64,000 nt of DNA from positions 4,453,105 through 4,517,104 of the forward strand of contig ML679974.1 in assembly GCA_007922225.1 (NCBI GenBank), in the 5' to 3' direction. The notes under the pieces are model-generated. The model saw only the letters and a list, made by a program, of their open reading frames with translations. It did not search any database and was not told the DNA's origin. Origin of the DNA: Emydura subglobosa (lineage: Eukaryota > Chordata > Testudines > Chelidae). Of the stretch, positions 21,126 to 31,185 are shown in pieces (position 1 is the first letter of the stretch; each line of letters begins with the position of its first letter). The position numbers and the translations under genes were made by a program.

Positions 21126-22890
21126 TCTTTTAATGTAATTTAGCACAGCCAATATCATTTAACAAACCAGCTCTTCTGACCCACGTACACAGTTTAATCC
21201 CCCCTTCTCTTATATGAAGTAAATGCCTGTGAAGTCTCCTGTGTGAAAAATTGCTATCCTTGCTCAGTAGCTTCTTTTCAAAGTTTAATATCTTTAAAAT
21301 GCCAAATGTAGTTAGATGATTTTATATTTTAATCCATTATTAGGCTAAGGATTACTATAACAGAAGAAAGCTCTAGGCATCATACATAATCAAGTGTTTA
21401 GAATTTTATGGACTTCTTAATATCATTAATCTGCTGAAACAGTTAGCACATTTCCTGTTATGGCTTTACCTGTTTAAATAAGCATGGTCTTGGTTCTGCA
21501 TGCATACTCATAATTAACTGTAGTCACACTAAATTTTATAAGATCTAACCTCTAATTGCCAATAACAATGAAATATTCTTATTTAGGGGTGATTTAACTC
21601 TCTATCTAGCAATGTTTTATTTTTGGCAATAGAAGTTGCAGGGGTTTCTTTTACCTGTCAGTCCCTGTGTCCTGAAAGAGATGCTTACCTCAATCAGTAC
21701 TGTTGTCACAATATACAAAGAGTATTGACTATTGGTTAGAAAAGGCAATGGAAGGTCAGTAGACCTGAATTCTATCCACAGGTTTGCCATTGTTTTACTT
21801 TGTGATCTTGTGTTACTTAGGAACCATTGATGCAAAAACTTTCAGATGTGCTTGACTCTAGGTACATGAGTAATTCCATTGACTTCTGTCAGGGTATTAG
21901 CCTCAATGTACCTCTGAGCTCTATATTTGTGCATTATTTTCAATGAAGATATCAGTAGAAATGCAGATAGTTCTGAAAATAGTTAATTAAGACTCGCAAT
22001 GGCAAATATAGGCAGTTTATGCATTATTTTTGTGTACCCACAAAAAATGGCTTTAAAAATTGTCAGTGACATACAGTTAAAATATGAGTATAGCACTGGA
22101 ATAGTGTTCTCCAGGAGAATATAACAATTAAAATACTTCTCAGGTTTGAGATCATAACTCATTTAATATGTCATTTTAACGTAGCAAAATATAGTTAAAG
22201 ATACTACTTTTACAACATGCAAATGAAAGTATTGATGTATAAACTGTCGTATTTCCAAACTTTGAACTCAGTGTAAGATAAAGATAACAGTAGAGTGGGA
22301 CATCTGATTGCAGTCTTCCCAGTATTATAGGCCTTCGTACCTTGTTCCTTCCTTGTATCCCATCTCTATTCTATTTTATCTCCTCTGCTGTCATCTTCAC
22401 TCCCGTTTTCAAACATCCACATGAAATCTTCAGGATTCTTTAATCATTTGCACTTACCTCCCCTGTGTTCCTAATGCTAATGGTTTCTCTTCTATGGATA
22501 TTCATCTTCATCTTCCTTGACATGCCCTCCTATATTGCTAGAGCTACAGTATTTCAAATATGGTCTGTTTTTTAAAAAAAGTAAATATTTTACAATGTAT
22601 TCTACTCTGATCTGTTTTAATGTCCCCTTCTTCCAAATAATAAACTGCAATGGCATGATCTTGCATGTTAGAATGAACATGCTTAGCTATAAAGAAATAG
22701 GATATTGAAAATGTACTGTAATCAGGTGCACAGAAGTAATTGCAATCTTTGTTCTCTATGTATTTAAATACCCTTTGGATTTTTCTATACTGCAAGTGAG
22801 GGTGTGATTGTAACATGGGTAGGTGCTAGCTAGGATGGGTAACAGCAACAGTATGTACTCTGTTTGCTAGGCCGTGATGAAGCCTGTGAC
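21126..22890. other. Non-coding AT-rich DNA
   Basis: No genes recognised. It includes a MIR-like fragment at 21720-21825, followed by a 'CATTGACTTC' core at 21878-21890. Confidence 0.5.
21720..21825 (+). repeat. MIR/CORE-SINE fragment, sense
   Basis: The order of short blocks GGTCAGTAGACCTGAATTCT, GGTTTGCCATTG, ACTTTGTGATCTTGTGTTAC and TTAG follows the MIR core (tRNA-derived SINE, ancient in amniotes). It is strongly diverged. Confidence 0.55.
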
Positions 22891-22894
22891 CCAC

Positions 22895-23200
22895 ATCTAT
22901 ACTGCTGTTTACTCCTGTGGGAATTCTGCGCCACTGCATACATGCAGAATTCATGTCCCTTGCAGAATTTTTTTTTCTTCGCAGAAAATACATTCTGTTG
23001 GAGAGGAGTTGCAGTTACAACTTTCGCCCACCAGCAGCTGCTGTGGTGCCAGAACAGAGGGCAGCCAGTTCCGGCCATAGCAGCCGATAGGGAAGAGGAA
23101 AGGCTGCATTCCTCACAGTGCCCTGCCCATGGGGCCAGGTGAGAAGGCACAGGATGTGTGGGGGGAGGGATGACAGAGTAGGGCACACGTGGCTGCTGGA
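22895..23200. repeat. Unclassified interspersed repeat
   Basis: A GC-richer island starting TACTCCTGTGGGAATTCTGC and running through GCAGAATT and GCAGAAAAT motifs to about 23200. The inner sequence carries small inverted and direct GCAGAATT motifs. No coding domain; the overlapping frames are short and opposed. Class undetermined. Confidence 0.4.
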
Positions 23201-24212
23201 GGATCACATAGACTGAGGTTCAATTTAATTAAATTAAAATGAGCATGGGTAAGACTACCTTTGTTGCAATCACACCTTTCACTTGTAGTGTAGATATATG
23301 CTTAGTTTGGAAATTTAGTGTACTCATTGTCTTCTGAAAGATATAGATTTCTTCTGGTAAACTGTTTTACATGGTAAACCATTTACTAATATGTTCCCAT
23401 CAATCTGTTTTTCTTTATATGCTTCCTGTTAGTTAAAAGTAAACATGCTGTTACTTCAAACAATAGAAAAGTTGTGAATATGCTTATATACAAGAGTTTG
23501 TTCTGCTTGTTTTGTGGGAGTAAAGTAGTGAGAAGGCATTTTACTTTTAGCGACTTGCCTAATAGTGTTTTGATACCCTGGATGTGCATGTGTTATAGCA
23601 GGCATAGCATTTTATGAAATGATGCTCCTCAGGCTGGGACACATAGTAAACCCATTGAAGTCAGTGAGATTCATAACACATACTTCAGTGGAATTTTGAT
23701 CAAGCCTATTGTCCATAAATGTTCTTTAATGTGTCCCTTATATGATAGTAGTACTAATACTTAAATTAGAATCACACATAGGATTAGTGTCAAACTATGT
23801 TTTCCTCACTCCATACCCACCACCAATTAGCACCCTTGACAACAAGAACAAAGACTAGAAACCAAAATATCATGCAGCACCTAGAGGTGGCCATTCCAGG
23901 CAGGGCTGAGGCACATGTAGAGAAGATTGGATTGCTGCTGCCCAATCTGTAGCTGATCTGGAGACAAAGTCCTCCAGTACTCAGGGCTTGCAATTTAGCA
24001 CTATTCACCAGCACTTATTTTGCATGAAAAATACTGTAGTAAACAAATGAGAGAGAAAACTGCACTTAGGACTGTAATGTATGAAGTTCAAGTGATCACC
24101 TTGTAGTATTTTGCATGGTAGACTTGCTTATTAATCATGTTTGTATTTGAGCCTACTCTGTTCATTTTGGAAAACATTTTCTGTTTGTATCTTCTGTTAC
24201 TCCGTTATCAAC
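23201..24212. other. Non-coding DNA, nothing firm
   Basis: AT-rich. 23640-23710 includes CCATTGAAGTCAGTGAG, the core of a dispersed short repeat. No gene. Confidence 0.5.
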
Positions 24213-24320
24213 TGAGGCTATGTCTACACTGCAGCACTAATTCGAATTAGCTTAATTCGAATTACAGAAAGCGATTTATAGAAAGCGCTGCAGACTGTCC
24301 ACACTACAGTGTTTGTGCTG

Positions 24321-24519
24321 GTTCTCTCTTCAAGTGATTGCTCATATCCATTCCATTATAGGTGTGTGCGCGCCCTGTGCATAGATTCCCGGAACTTTTT
24401 TCCCCTTAGCGAGCCCCGTAGGGTCGGCTCAGGCGCCCCCTGGAATACCGTGCTCATGCCACAGTACGTAGGGCACCGCCGACCCTGCGGGCCCTCAGTT
24501 CCTTCTTTCCGCCTGTGAC
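24321..24519 (+). repeat. DIRS copy 3 left inverted repeat
   Basis: Begins GTTCTCTCTTCAAGTGATTG, then CTCATATCCATTCCATTATA, and is matched in inverse by 29988-30190 on the right (for example CCTACGAGGCTCGCTAAGGG against CCCTTAGCGAGCCCCGTAGG). About 200 bp with moderate divergence between the two repeats. Confidence 0.85.
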
Positions 24520-24655
24520 GGTTACTGGAACGCTTGCCTCTTGCTGTTGCAAGTAGCACCCCTTTAGCATTTTGTAGTTCTCTGTTTGAGTTGAATAGTG
24601 TTAATCGTTGTTGTTAGTAAGTAGATAGTTGCCCTTAGGGGCTTGCGGTTGAGCC

Positions 24656-27000
24656 ATGCCCGGCTCCACCGGCTTCAAAGCCTGCACGTCATGCGCTAAG
24701 GCTTTCCCCGTGAGTGACCCTCACGATCGCTGCCTCCGATGCCTCGGAGAGCAGCATAGAAAGGACAAATGTAAAATCTGTAAGGCTTTCAAGCCCCAGA
24801 CCCAGAAAGAACGGGACTCCCGGCTGAAGGCAATACTGATGGAGTCCGCGCTCCGCCTGGACTCCGAACCATCCCGATCCCCGGCGGCACCGAGCGTCTC
24901 CTTGGTGCGGAGCGCTCCGCCGGCACTGGCACCGAAGTCCTTGTGCCGAAGAAGAAGAAGCGGCCCGTGGCCACCCACATGGACTCCCCCCTGCGACCGG
25001 TACAGCAGGGGGTCACCCAGGAGATGCCCCAGCCACGTGCTGTGGAGAGTACTCCGGCACCGGCATCTCCTCGCAGAGAGCCTCCCCCGACTCCTGGGGG
25101 TGGGGGAGCACCTCTGCAAGGGCCATCGACACCGGAGGCGTTCGCAGCGGCACGCGTACTCATGGGCATGCCCACGACTCCGTCCCCCCCTCGGCTGAGG
25201 GTGCAGGGGCAGGTGTCCCAGGGTAAACCAGCGCTGGGTGCTCCTGGTGGGTGGAGGCAACAGGAGTCGAAGTCTCCCCCCAGACAGTCAGGGAGGGTTG
25301 AGAGAGTGGGCTCCCCTCCTAGCTCTGACTCCCAGTCGAGCTCCTCGACACCGGACACAGGGGGCAGTCAAGAGGTACACGCACGAGGCAACGCTGCTCC
25401 AGTTCCGCCTCGCGCAGGGGTTGCAGCTCTAGCTCTCGTACCCCGGTACAGAGCTCGGCCCGGCACCGATCTCCAACCCCAGTGCACAATCCAACGCAGT
25501 GACGGCACCGGGTGAGATCTGCAAGCAGTCCACGCCCCCGCCGGCACCGACTGCCTCGGCACTGACTGCTCCGCCGACCGCTGCGCCAACTGCCTTGGTA
25601 CCGACTGCCCCGGCACCGACTGTAACGGCACCGACCGCCTCGGCACCACAGAGCCGGTCACGCTCGCGGTCAGCCCAACGGCGACATAGGCGGCACCACT
25701 CCCGGTCCTGAGGAGGGAAGCGTCACTGCAAGAGCTCAAGGAGGAGGAGACGAGCATCATCCAGCTCCTCCAGCAGCCATTCCCCCAGATGGCACCGCAG
25801 ATGTCGGCACTGGCGGTCGCCCTCGTCATCGCGGGGCCGGTCACCACCCAAGAGCCGCAAACGATGATCCAGCGACTCTGGGTCCCAGGGCCGCCACCCT
25901 GAGGCGACCCAGCAGACGTCCATGCCTGCTCTGGCGTGGGCTCAAGGCTCCTGGAAGTGGCCATACTCGGTGCCTTGGGGTACCCAGGTGGTACAGAGTA
26001 CCACCTCGGTCAAATCCTCTGTGGCCCACCCAGTGCCACCCCCTCAGCCAACAGGACCAAGGCCACCCCTCAGATGAGGGTTCAGACCCAGAGGAAGGTC
26101 CCTCCACAGGGTCCCTCCACAATCCTCCTCCTCGTCCCCGGATGATGCGGCTGCCAGGGACCACAAGGCTCCCCTTTATGACTTTAAGGCTCACCAGGAC
26201 CTTCTTAGAAGCGTGGCAAGCAATCTTAATCTGGAGATCAAGGAAATGTCGGAGGAGGAGGACCCCCTATTTGGGGTGTCGGGGTCGGCAGGGTCATCAA
26301 GAGTCGCCCTCCCAGTGCATGACAGGGTCATGAAGTTGGCTAAGACCCTGTGGCAGACCCCTTCCTCGGTGGCCCCCACATCCAAGGGCGCTGAGTGAAA
26401 ATACTATGTCCCCAAGGAGGGTTTTGATTTTTTATATACTCACCCTGCCCCAGGGACTTTGGTGGTCGATGCCGCTAACCAGTGGGATTGGCAGGGCGGC
26501 CAGGGCAACACCCCCAAAGACAAGGAGAGCAAAAAACTGGACCTCTTTGTCCACAAGATGTATTCTACTGCGGCCCTGCAGCTGAGGATCGCTAACCACC
26601 AGGCACTCCTCGGGAGGTATAACCTCAACTTGTGGTCCTCGCTACAGAAGTTTGCTCCGGTGTTGCCCCCAGACCAAGTGGCGGATTTCGCCACTGTCAC
26701 CCAAGAGGGCACTGCGGTGGCAGCAACTGCCTTACAGACTGCCAGTGATGCGGCGGACTCCGCCAGCAGGGCCATGGCTATGGCCATCATCATGTGACGC
26801 TGCTCCTAGCTCCAGGCATCAGGGCTATCCCAGGAAGTCCAGCAAGCCATCCAAGACTTACCATTTGATGGCCTGGCCTCTTTTCGGATAAAATGGATGG
26901 AAAACTTCATGACCTAAAGGACTCCCGGGCTACACTGAGGTCTAGGGCTTTATACCCCGCAGGTCTCGAGGCGTCAGTCTCAGCCTCAGGCTCAGAGGCA
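24656..27000 (+). pseudogene. DIRS gag-like gene, copy 3
   Basis: Starts at ATG 24656 (MPGSTGFKACTSCAKAF) and has a Cys/His-rich zinc-binding pattern within the first 46 residues: CTSC, DPHDRCLRC, QHRKDKCKIC. A frameshift near 24940 moves the protein to the frame of 24943-25515, which begins with the basic PKKKKRP, a possible nuclear localisation signal. 25499-25711 ends in an arginine/serine stretch (SRSRSRSAQRRHRRHHSRS). Capsid-like blocks follow at 26213-26398 (SRVALPVHDRVMKLAKTLW) and 26459-26797 (YSTAALQLRIANHQALLGRY), with stops between them. About 25540-25650 is a proline/threonine/alanine region built of near 15-bp repeats around GGCACCGACTG. In function this should package element RNA. 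Confidence 0.85.
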
Positions 27001-27153
27001 GCCTCAGCCCCTTCCTAGGCTGCCCCCCAGACCCACCCAACCCAGGAGAGGTCGGGACCGGTACTGGGCGCCCAACCGCCGTGACCGTCAAGGGTCCTCG
27101 GCAGGATCCCAACAAGGCCCAAGCAAGGGTCAGGGTAACAATAAACGCCAATT

Positions 27154-28440
27154 TTGACGGGGCGCACGAGGGTGGCACTCCTCATTTCCCCCTGGATCTC
27201 TCCACAGGCTCCAGCCACACTATGCCGAGTGGGCAGCTGTCACTACGGACCGTTGGGTCCTCGGGATAGTTCTGCAGGGCTATGCCCTGCAGCTTATGGC
27301 CTTCCCCCCAGACTCTCCCCCTACCCTGTCCCTCTTCAGGGACCCCTCTCACGAGCAACTCCTCACACAGGAGGTCAACTCCCTCCTCCTACTTGGGGCT
27401 GTGGAAGAGGTTCCTCCACAGGAAAGGGGAAAAGGGTTTTACTCACGGTACTTCCTAATCCCCAAGGCCAAAGGGGGCCTGAGGCCGATACTAGACCTCC
27501 GCCATCTGAACAAATTCATCAGACGCATCAGGTTCCGCGTGGTTTCGCTAGCCTCCATCATGCCTACCCTAGATCCAGGGGACTAGTATGCTGCCCTCGA
27601 TTTAAAGGATGCATATTTCTATCCTCCCCGATCACAGAAGGTTTCTCAGGTTCACAGTAGTTTGCTGCCACTACCAGTTCTCGGCCCTGCCCTTTGGCCT
27701 CTCATCAGCCCCCAGGGTCTTTACAAAGTGTATGGTAGTGGTGGCGGCCCACCTGCGCCGCAAGGGGGGTCCAGATCTTTCCATACCTGGACGACTGGCT
27801 GATCCGGGGCAGGTCCAGGGCCCACGTGAGGAACAGCCTGGCACTCACCTGTGCGACGTGCACCGACTGGGGCTGCTCATCAACGAGCAGAAGTCCACGC
27901 TCACCCCGGTGCAGCGCATAGACTTCATAGGGGCCACCCTGGATGCCACCCAGGCCAGAGCCTTCCTCCCACAGCCTCGATTCAAGACCATGGCCGCCAT
28001 AATTGCCGATCTACACAGGTCCCCCACGACAACAGCCAGGCACTGCATCCAGCTGTTGGGACATATGGCGGCATGTACATATGTGGTGAGGCTGGCTTGC
28101 CTCAAGCTCAGGCTTCTCCAAGGGTGGTTGGCCTCTGTATATGTACCAGCAAGGCATTTGCTGAACAGGGTGGTCACTACTCCCACCCTGGTACTGTCCT
28201 CCCTAGATTGGTGGAGGGATCCGGGGGAAATTCTGAGGGGCGTCCCCTTCAGAGACTTAGCCCCCTCAGTAACGCTGATTACGGACGCTTGGCCTGCAAG
28301 GTTTTCCTCAGATTTCTGAGGGGCAGAATGGTTCAGGTTCTCACGGACAATACAGCAGCCATGTTCTACATGAACAGGCAGGGGCAGCGCGCTCCTCGGC
28401 TTTGTGCCAGGGGGCCATCCATCTTTGGGACTTTGTAGTG
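27154..28440 (+). pseudogene. DIRS reverse transcriptase/RNase H, copy 3
   Basis: The frame 27296-27586 reads FLIPKAKGGLRPILDLRHLN and ASIMPTLDPGD, then stops at TAG 27584 where copy 4 has Trp (TGG to TAG). The first catalytic Asp segment, LDLKDAYF, survives just after the stop (about 27598-27621). A frameshift follows, then LPFGLSSAPRVFTKCMVVVA (about 27680-27745). The YLDD motif is present in the DNA (about 27785-27800, FPYLDDWL), but a G-run just before it shifts the frame. In the RNase H part about 115 bp are deleted near 28290, removing GWGA and HINV, so VLTDNTAAMFYMNRQGQ follows directly. Inactive. Confidence 0.88.
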
Positions 28441-28544
28441 AGGCACGACTTTTTCATATATCAGCCTCTCACCTCCCGGGGGTCAGGAACGATGAGGCGG
28501 ATCGCCTCAGTAGGTCGTTCTTACCCCGCCACGACTGGTCACTA

Positions 28545-28830
28545 CACCCGGAGGTGGCAACCTCATTCTTCCAAAAGTGGGGGTTTCCCCAACTGGACCT
28601 GTTGGCGTCGTCCTGGAACAGGAAGTGCCCGAGGTTCTGCTCTCTCTGGGGTCACAAGCTGGGCTCCCTCTCCGACGCATTCCTTCTATACTGGACGGGG
28701 ACCCTCGTATGCATTTCCTCCCATTCCACTCTTGCCCCAAGTCCTCTTGAAAATCAAGAGGGATAGAGCGGACATCATACTGATTGCACCTGCTTGGCCG
28801 AGGCAGCACTGGTACAGCATGCTGCTCGAC
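28545..28830 (+). pseudogene. Methyltransferase-like region of DIRS, copy 3
   Basis: The frame 28404-28766 contains WGFPQLDLLASSWNRKC, then DAFLLYWTGTL. The next frame carries DIILIAPAWPRQHWYSMLLD. The same block in copy 4 is WGSPQVDLFSSAWNRKC and VIILIAPAWPCQHWFSMLLD. This lies between RNase H and recombinase, where DIRS1-type elements are known to carry a Dam-like methyltransferase domain. The identification as methyltransferase is from position and family knowledge; I cannot confirm a cofactor site. Confidence 0.55.
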
Positions 28831-28865
28831 CTGTCTATTGACACACTGCTCCCGCTCCCAAGCAG

Positions 28866-29831
28866 GTGGTGTACCGGGCCAAGTGGAAACGGTTTACCTG
28901 TTGGGCGGAGTCCCGGGGCATCCCACCTAGCGGTTTGCCCATACAGGCAATTTTGGAGTACTTGCTCCAGCTAAAGCTGCAGGGTCTAGTATTGGCCTCC
29001 CTGAAGGTGCACCTGGCGGCTATTTCCACCTTCCATCAACCAATGGAAGGATGATCCCTGTTCTCCCACCCCATGTCAGTCAGGTTCCTCAAAGGGGTGG
29101 AGAGGCTATACCCGCAGGTCTGTGACCCGGTGCCTCCTTGGTATTTGAACTTGGTCCTTCCCATGTTGACAGGACCCCCCTTCGAGCCCTTGGCTACACG
29201 CCCGCTGCTTGTCCTCTCGTAGAAGGTAGCCTTCCTGGTGGCCATTACATCGGCTAGGAGGGTCTCCAAGTTAAAAGCTTTGACCTCGGAGCACCCCTAC
29301 ACGGTCTTCTACAAAGATAAAGTCCAGCTGAGACCCCACCCGGCTTTCCTGCCAAAGATGGTGTCCCAGTTTCATTATAACCAGGATATCTTCCTCCCCG
29401 TGTTTTTTCCCAAACCACACGGTTCGGAGGAGGAGCGGAGATGGCACTCCCTGGATGTCAGACAAGCTCTGGCCCACTACATCGAGTGGACCAAGCCGTT
29501 CCGGAAGTCAACACAGCTGTTCATGGCAGTGGCGGATCGGATGAAAGGCTCACCTGTCTCCACCCAGCGCATCTCCACCTGGATCACTGCCTGCATCAGG
29601 ACCTGCTACGAGCAGGCGAAGGTGCTGCTTCCAGGGGCTGTGACAGCGCACTCAACCAGAGCCCAGGCCTCATCCGCAGCCTTCCTGGAGAGGGTGCCCC
29701 TGCAGGACATCTGCAGAGCAGCAACCTGGTTGTTGGTTCACACCTTCACGTCCCACTACGCCATCGTACAACAGGCGAGAGAGGATGCGGGCTTCGGCAG
29801 AGCTGTGCTGGCAAGGGTAGCTCAACACTGA
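28866..29831 (+). pseudogene. DIRS tyrosine recombinase, copy 3 (two stops)
   Basis: The recombinase would integrate the circular DNA product. The N-terminal helical part is the frame 28866-29054 (KWKRFTCWAESRGIPPSG, LKVHLAAISTFHQP), ended by TGA at 29053-29055. The same frame resumes and meets TAG at 29220-29222, where copy 4 has Trp. From 29238 a 197-codon frame is open to the natural end at 29831. It carries the first catalytic arginine region (ITSARRVSKL), the H-x-x-R box (HSTR), CRAATW, and the nucleophile region (HTFTSHYAI). All catalytic residues of the C-terminal domain are present; the gene is disabled only by two nonsense codons. Confidence 0.9.
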
Positions 29832-29866
29832 CTCCTACCCACCTCCAAGGTATGGCTATTTAATCA

Positions 29867-29965
29867 CCTATAATGGAATGGATATGAGCAATCACTCGAA
29901 GAGAAAAAACAGGGTTACTTACCAGTAACTGTTGTCCTTCAAGATGTGTTGCTCATATCCATTCC
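29867..29965 (+). repeat. DIRS copy 3 internal complementary region (circle-junction complement)
   Basis: The left half, 29867-29905 (CCTATAATGGAATGGATATG...TCACTCGAAGAGAA), is the reverse complement of the element's left end (24321-24362). The right half, 29906-29965 (AACAGGGTTACTTACCAGTA...TTCAAGATGTGTTGCTCATA), is the reverse complement of its right end (about 30155-30216). The segment therefore complements the two ends joined head to tail, which is how DIRS templates its terminal repeats. Confidence 0.9.
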
Positions 29966-29987
29966 AAACCCACCCTCCATCCCCACT

Positions 29988-30217
29988 GTCAGAGTCGGCA
30001 GAAAGAAGGGACTGAGGGCCCGCAGGGTCGGCAGTGCCCTATGTACTGCGGCATGAGCGCGGTACTCCAGGGGGCACCAGAGCCGACCCTACGAGGCTCG
30101 CTAAGGGGAAAAAAGTTCTGGGAATCTGTGCATGGGGCGCGCACACACCTATAATGGAATGGATATGAGCAACACATCTCGAAGAACAACAGTTACTGGT
30201 AAGTAACCCTGTTTTTC
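29988..30217 (+). repeat. DIRS copy 3 right inverted repeat
   Basis: Inverse of 24321-24519, with about 28 extra bases at the outer end (AACAGTTACTGGTAAGTAAC, then CCTGTTTTT) that have no match at the left end but are present in the internal complementary region. This left/right length asymmetry is characteristic of DIRS. Confidence 0.88.
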
Positions 30218-30509
30218 TTGCGTCCACACTGGCCAGCCTTAATTCGAATTAGAAAGCAGTGCAGTGTGGGAAGCTATCCCACAGTGCAACTAATCATAGA
30301 TGCTGTTGTGACGAGTGTCATCATCCCAGGATACAGCGCTGCTTCCCCCACCCTCTTCCCCCACCCCCAAACAAACAGGAAAAGGATTTTCATGCTGTTT
30401 TTTTACTCCCCCGATCGCCATTGCTGCAGGCACATGTAGCCAGCTGTACTATGCTCTCATTTTGACCATGACAAATACATCGCAGCTTATCCTAGATTAC
30501 TTTAGAACT

Positions 30510-30662
30510 GTATGCTGTTTGCCTTTTATGCTCCCCTCACCACTCCCTGTATATTGCTTGCCTTTGATTTTTCTCTTCACCAAACGAACCCCCCCACCTG
30601 TATGCTGTTTGCCTTTTATGCTCCCCCTACCACCTCCTGTATATTGCTTGCCTTTGATTTTG
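30510..30662. repeat. 90-bp tandem duplication in the Harbinger-like element
   Basis: TATGCTGTTTGCCTTTTATG begins at 30511 and again at 30601, each followed by CTCCCC, then TGTATATTGCTTGCCTTTGA. Two copies, slightly diverged. Confidence 0.85.
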
Positions 30663-30877
30663 ATTCTACAGGTGTCTGTAAAATGTAAGATAAATAACAA
30701 TGGACACGGTTAGTATATTAATACAGTGATACAAATGTTTCCATTTCACAGATGGAAAGCATGATATAATGTATCCACATGTAGCACTGTGAATAAACTT
30801 AAGAAAATATCAATTTCCATGACTGGCCACTGAAACAATGTAGCAAAGAATTTCCTCTCACTGTTGGCATTTAAAAC

Positions 30878-31185
30878 ATTCACCACGTGGAGAGGGGGAT
30901 GGATGGTGAAATCTTTCAAAGGGACAAACTTTAAAGGGCTAAACTTTCAAAGGGACAAACTGCAAAGGGCTTGCTGGGCAGTTAAACCGCATTCACCACG
31001 TGGGGAGGGGGGTGGATGGTGAAATCTTTCAAAGGGACAAACTTTAAAGGGCTAAACTTTCAAAGGGACAAATCTTAAAGGGACAAACTGCAAAGGGCTT
31101 GCTGGGGAGTTAAAACGCATTCACCATGCGGGGAGGGGGATGGTGAAATCTTTCAAAACCTTAAAGAGACAAACTGCGAAGGGCT
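30878..31185. repeat. Minisatellite-like array, about 113-128 bp units, three copies
   Basis: Units start with ATTCACCACGTGG at 30878, 30991 and (as ATTCACCATGCGG) 31119. Each contains GGTGAAATCTTTCAAAGGGA and GGGACAAACTGCAAAGGGCT. Within a unit, a shorter motif (CTTTCAAAGGGACAAA) is itself repeated. The array is followed by a short GT run and a 12-G run at about 31190-31213. Confidence 0.8.

Larger units (their letters stand above)
24321..30217 (+). mobile_element. DIRS-like retrotransposon, copy 3 (near full length, inactive)
   Basis: The best preserved copy, about 5.9 kb. Order: left inverted repeat (24321-24519), gag (24656-27000), reverse transcriptase/RNase H (27154-28440), methyltransferase-like region (28545-28830), tyrosine recombinase (28866-29831), internal complementary region (29867-29965), right inverted repeat (29988-30217). 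It sits inside the Harbinger-like element. GTT trinucleotides occur at both outer boundaries (24321-24323 and 30211-30213). No target-site duplication is seen, as expected for recombinase-mediated insertion. Every gene has stops, frameshifts or a deletion. Confidence 0.92.

Noticed and set aside
22830..23207. 125-codon minus-strand frame
   Set aside because: Runs through an interspersed repeat with frames on both strands; no domain.
24721..25358. Long minus-strand frames of 179-189 codons
   Set aside because: Shadows of the GC-rich DIRS gag on the opposite strand; the + strand encodes the conserved zinc-binding motif.
25368..25964. 198-codon minus-strand frame with RSVP repeats
   Set aside because: Antisense reading of the repetitive proline/threonine tract of DIRS gag, not conserved in other copies.
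30878..31185. Possible CRISPR-like array
   Set aside because: Units are contiguous tandem repeats without unique spacers, inside a eukaryotic DNA transposon.
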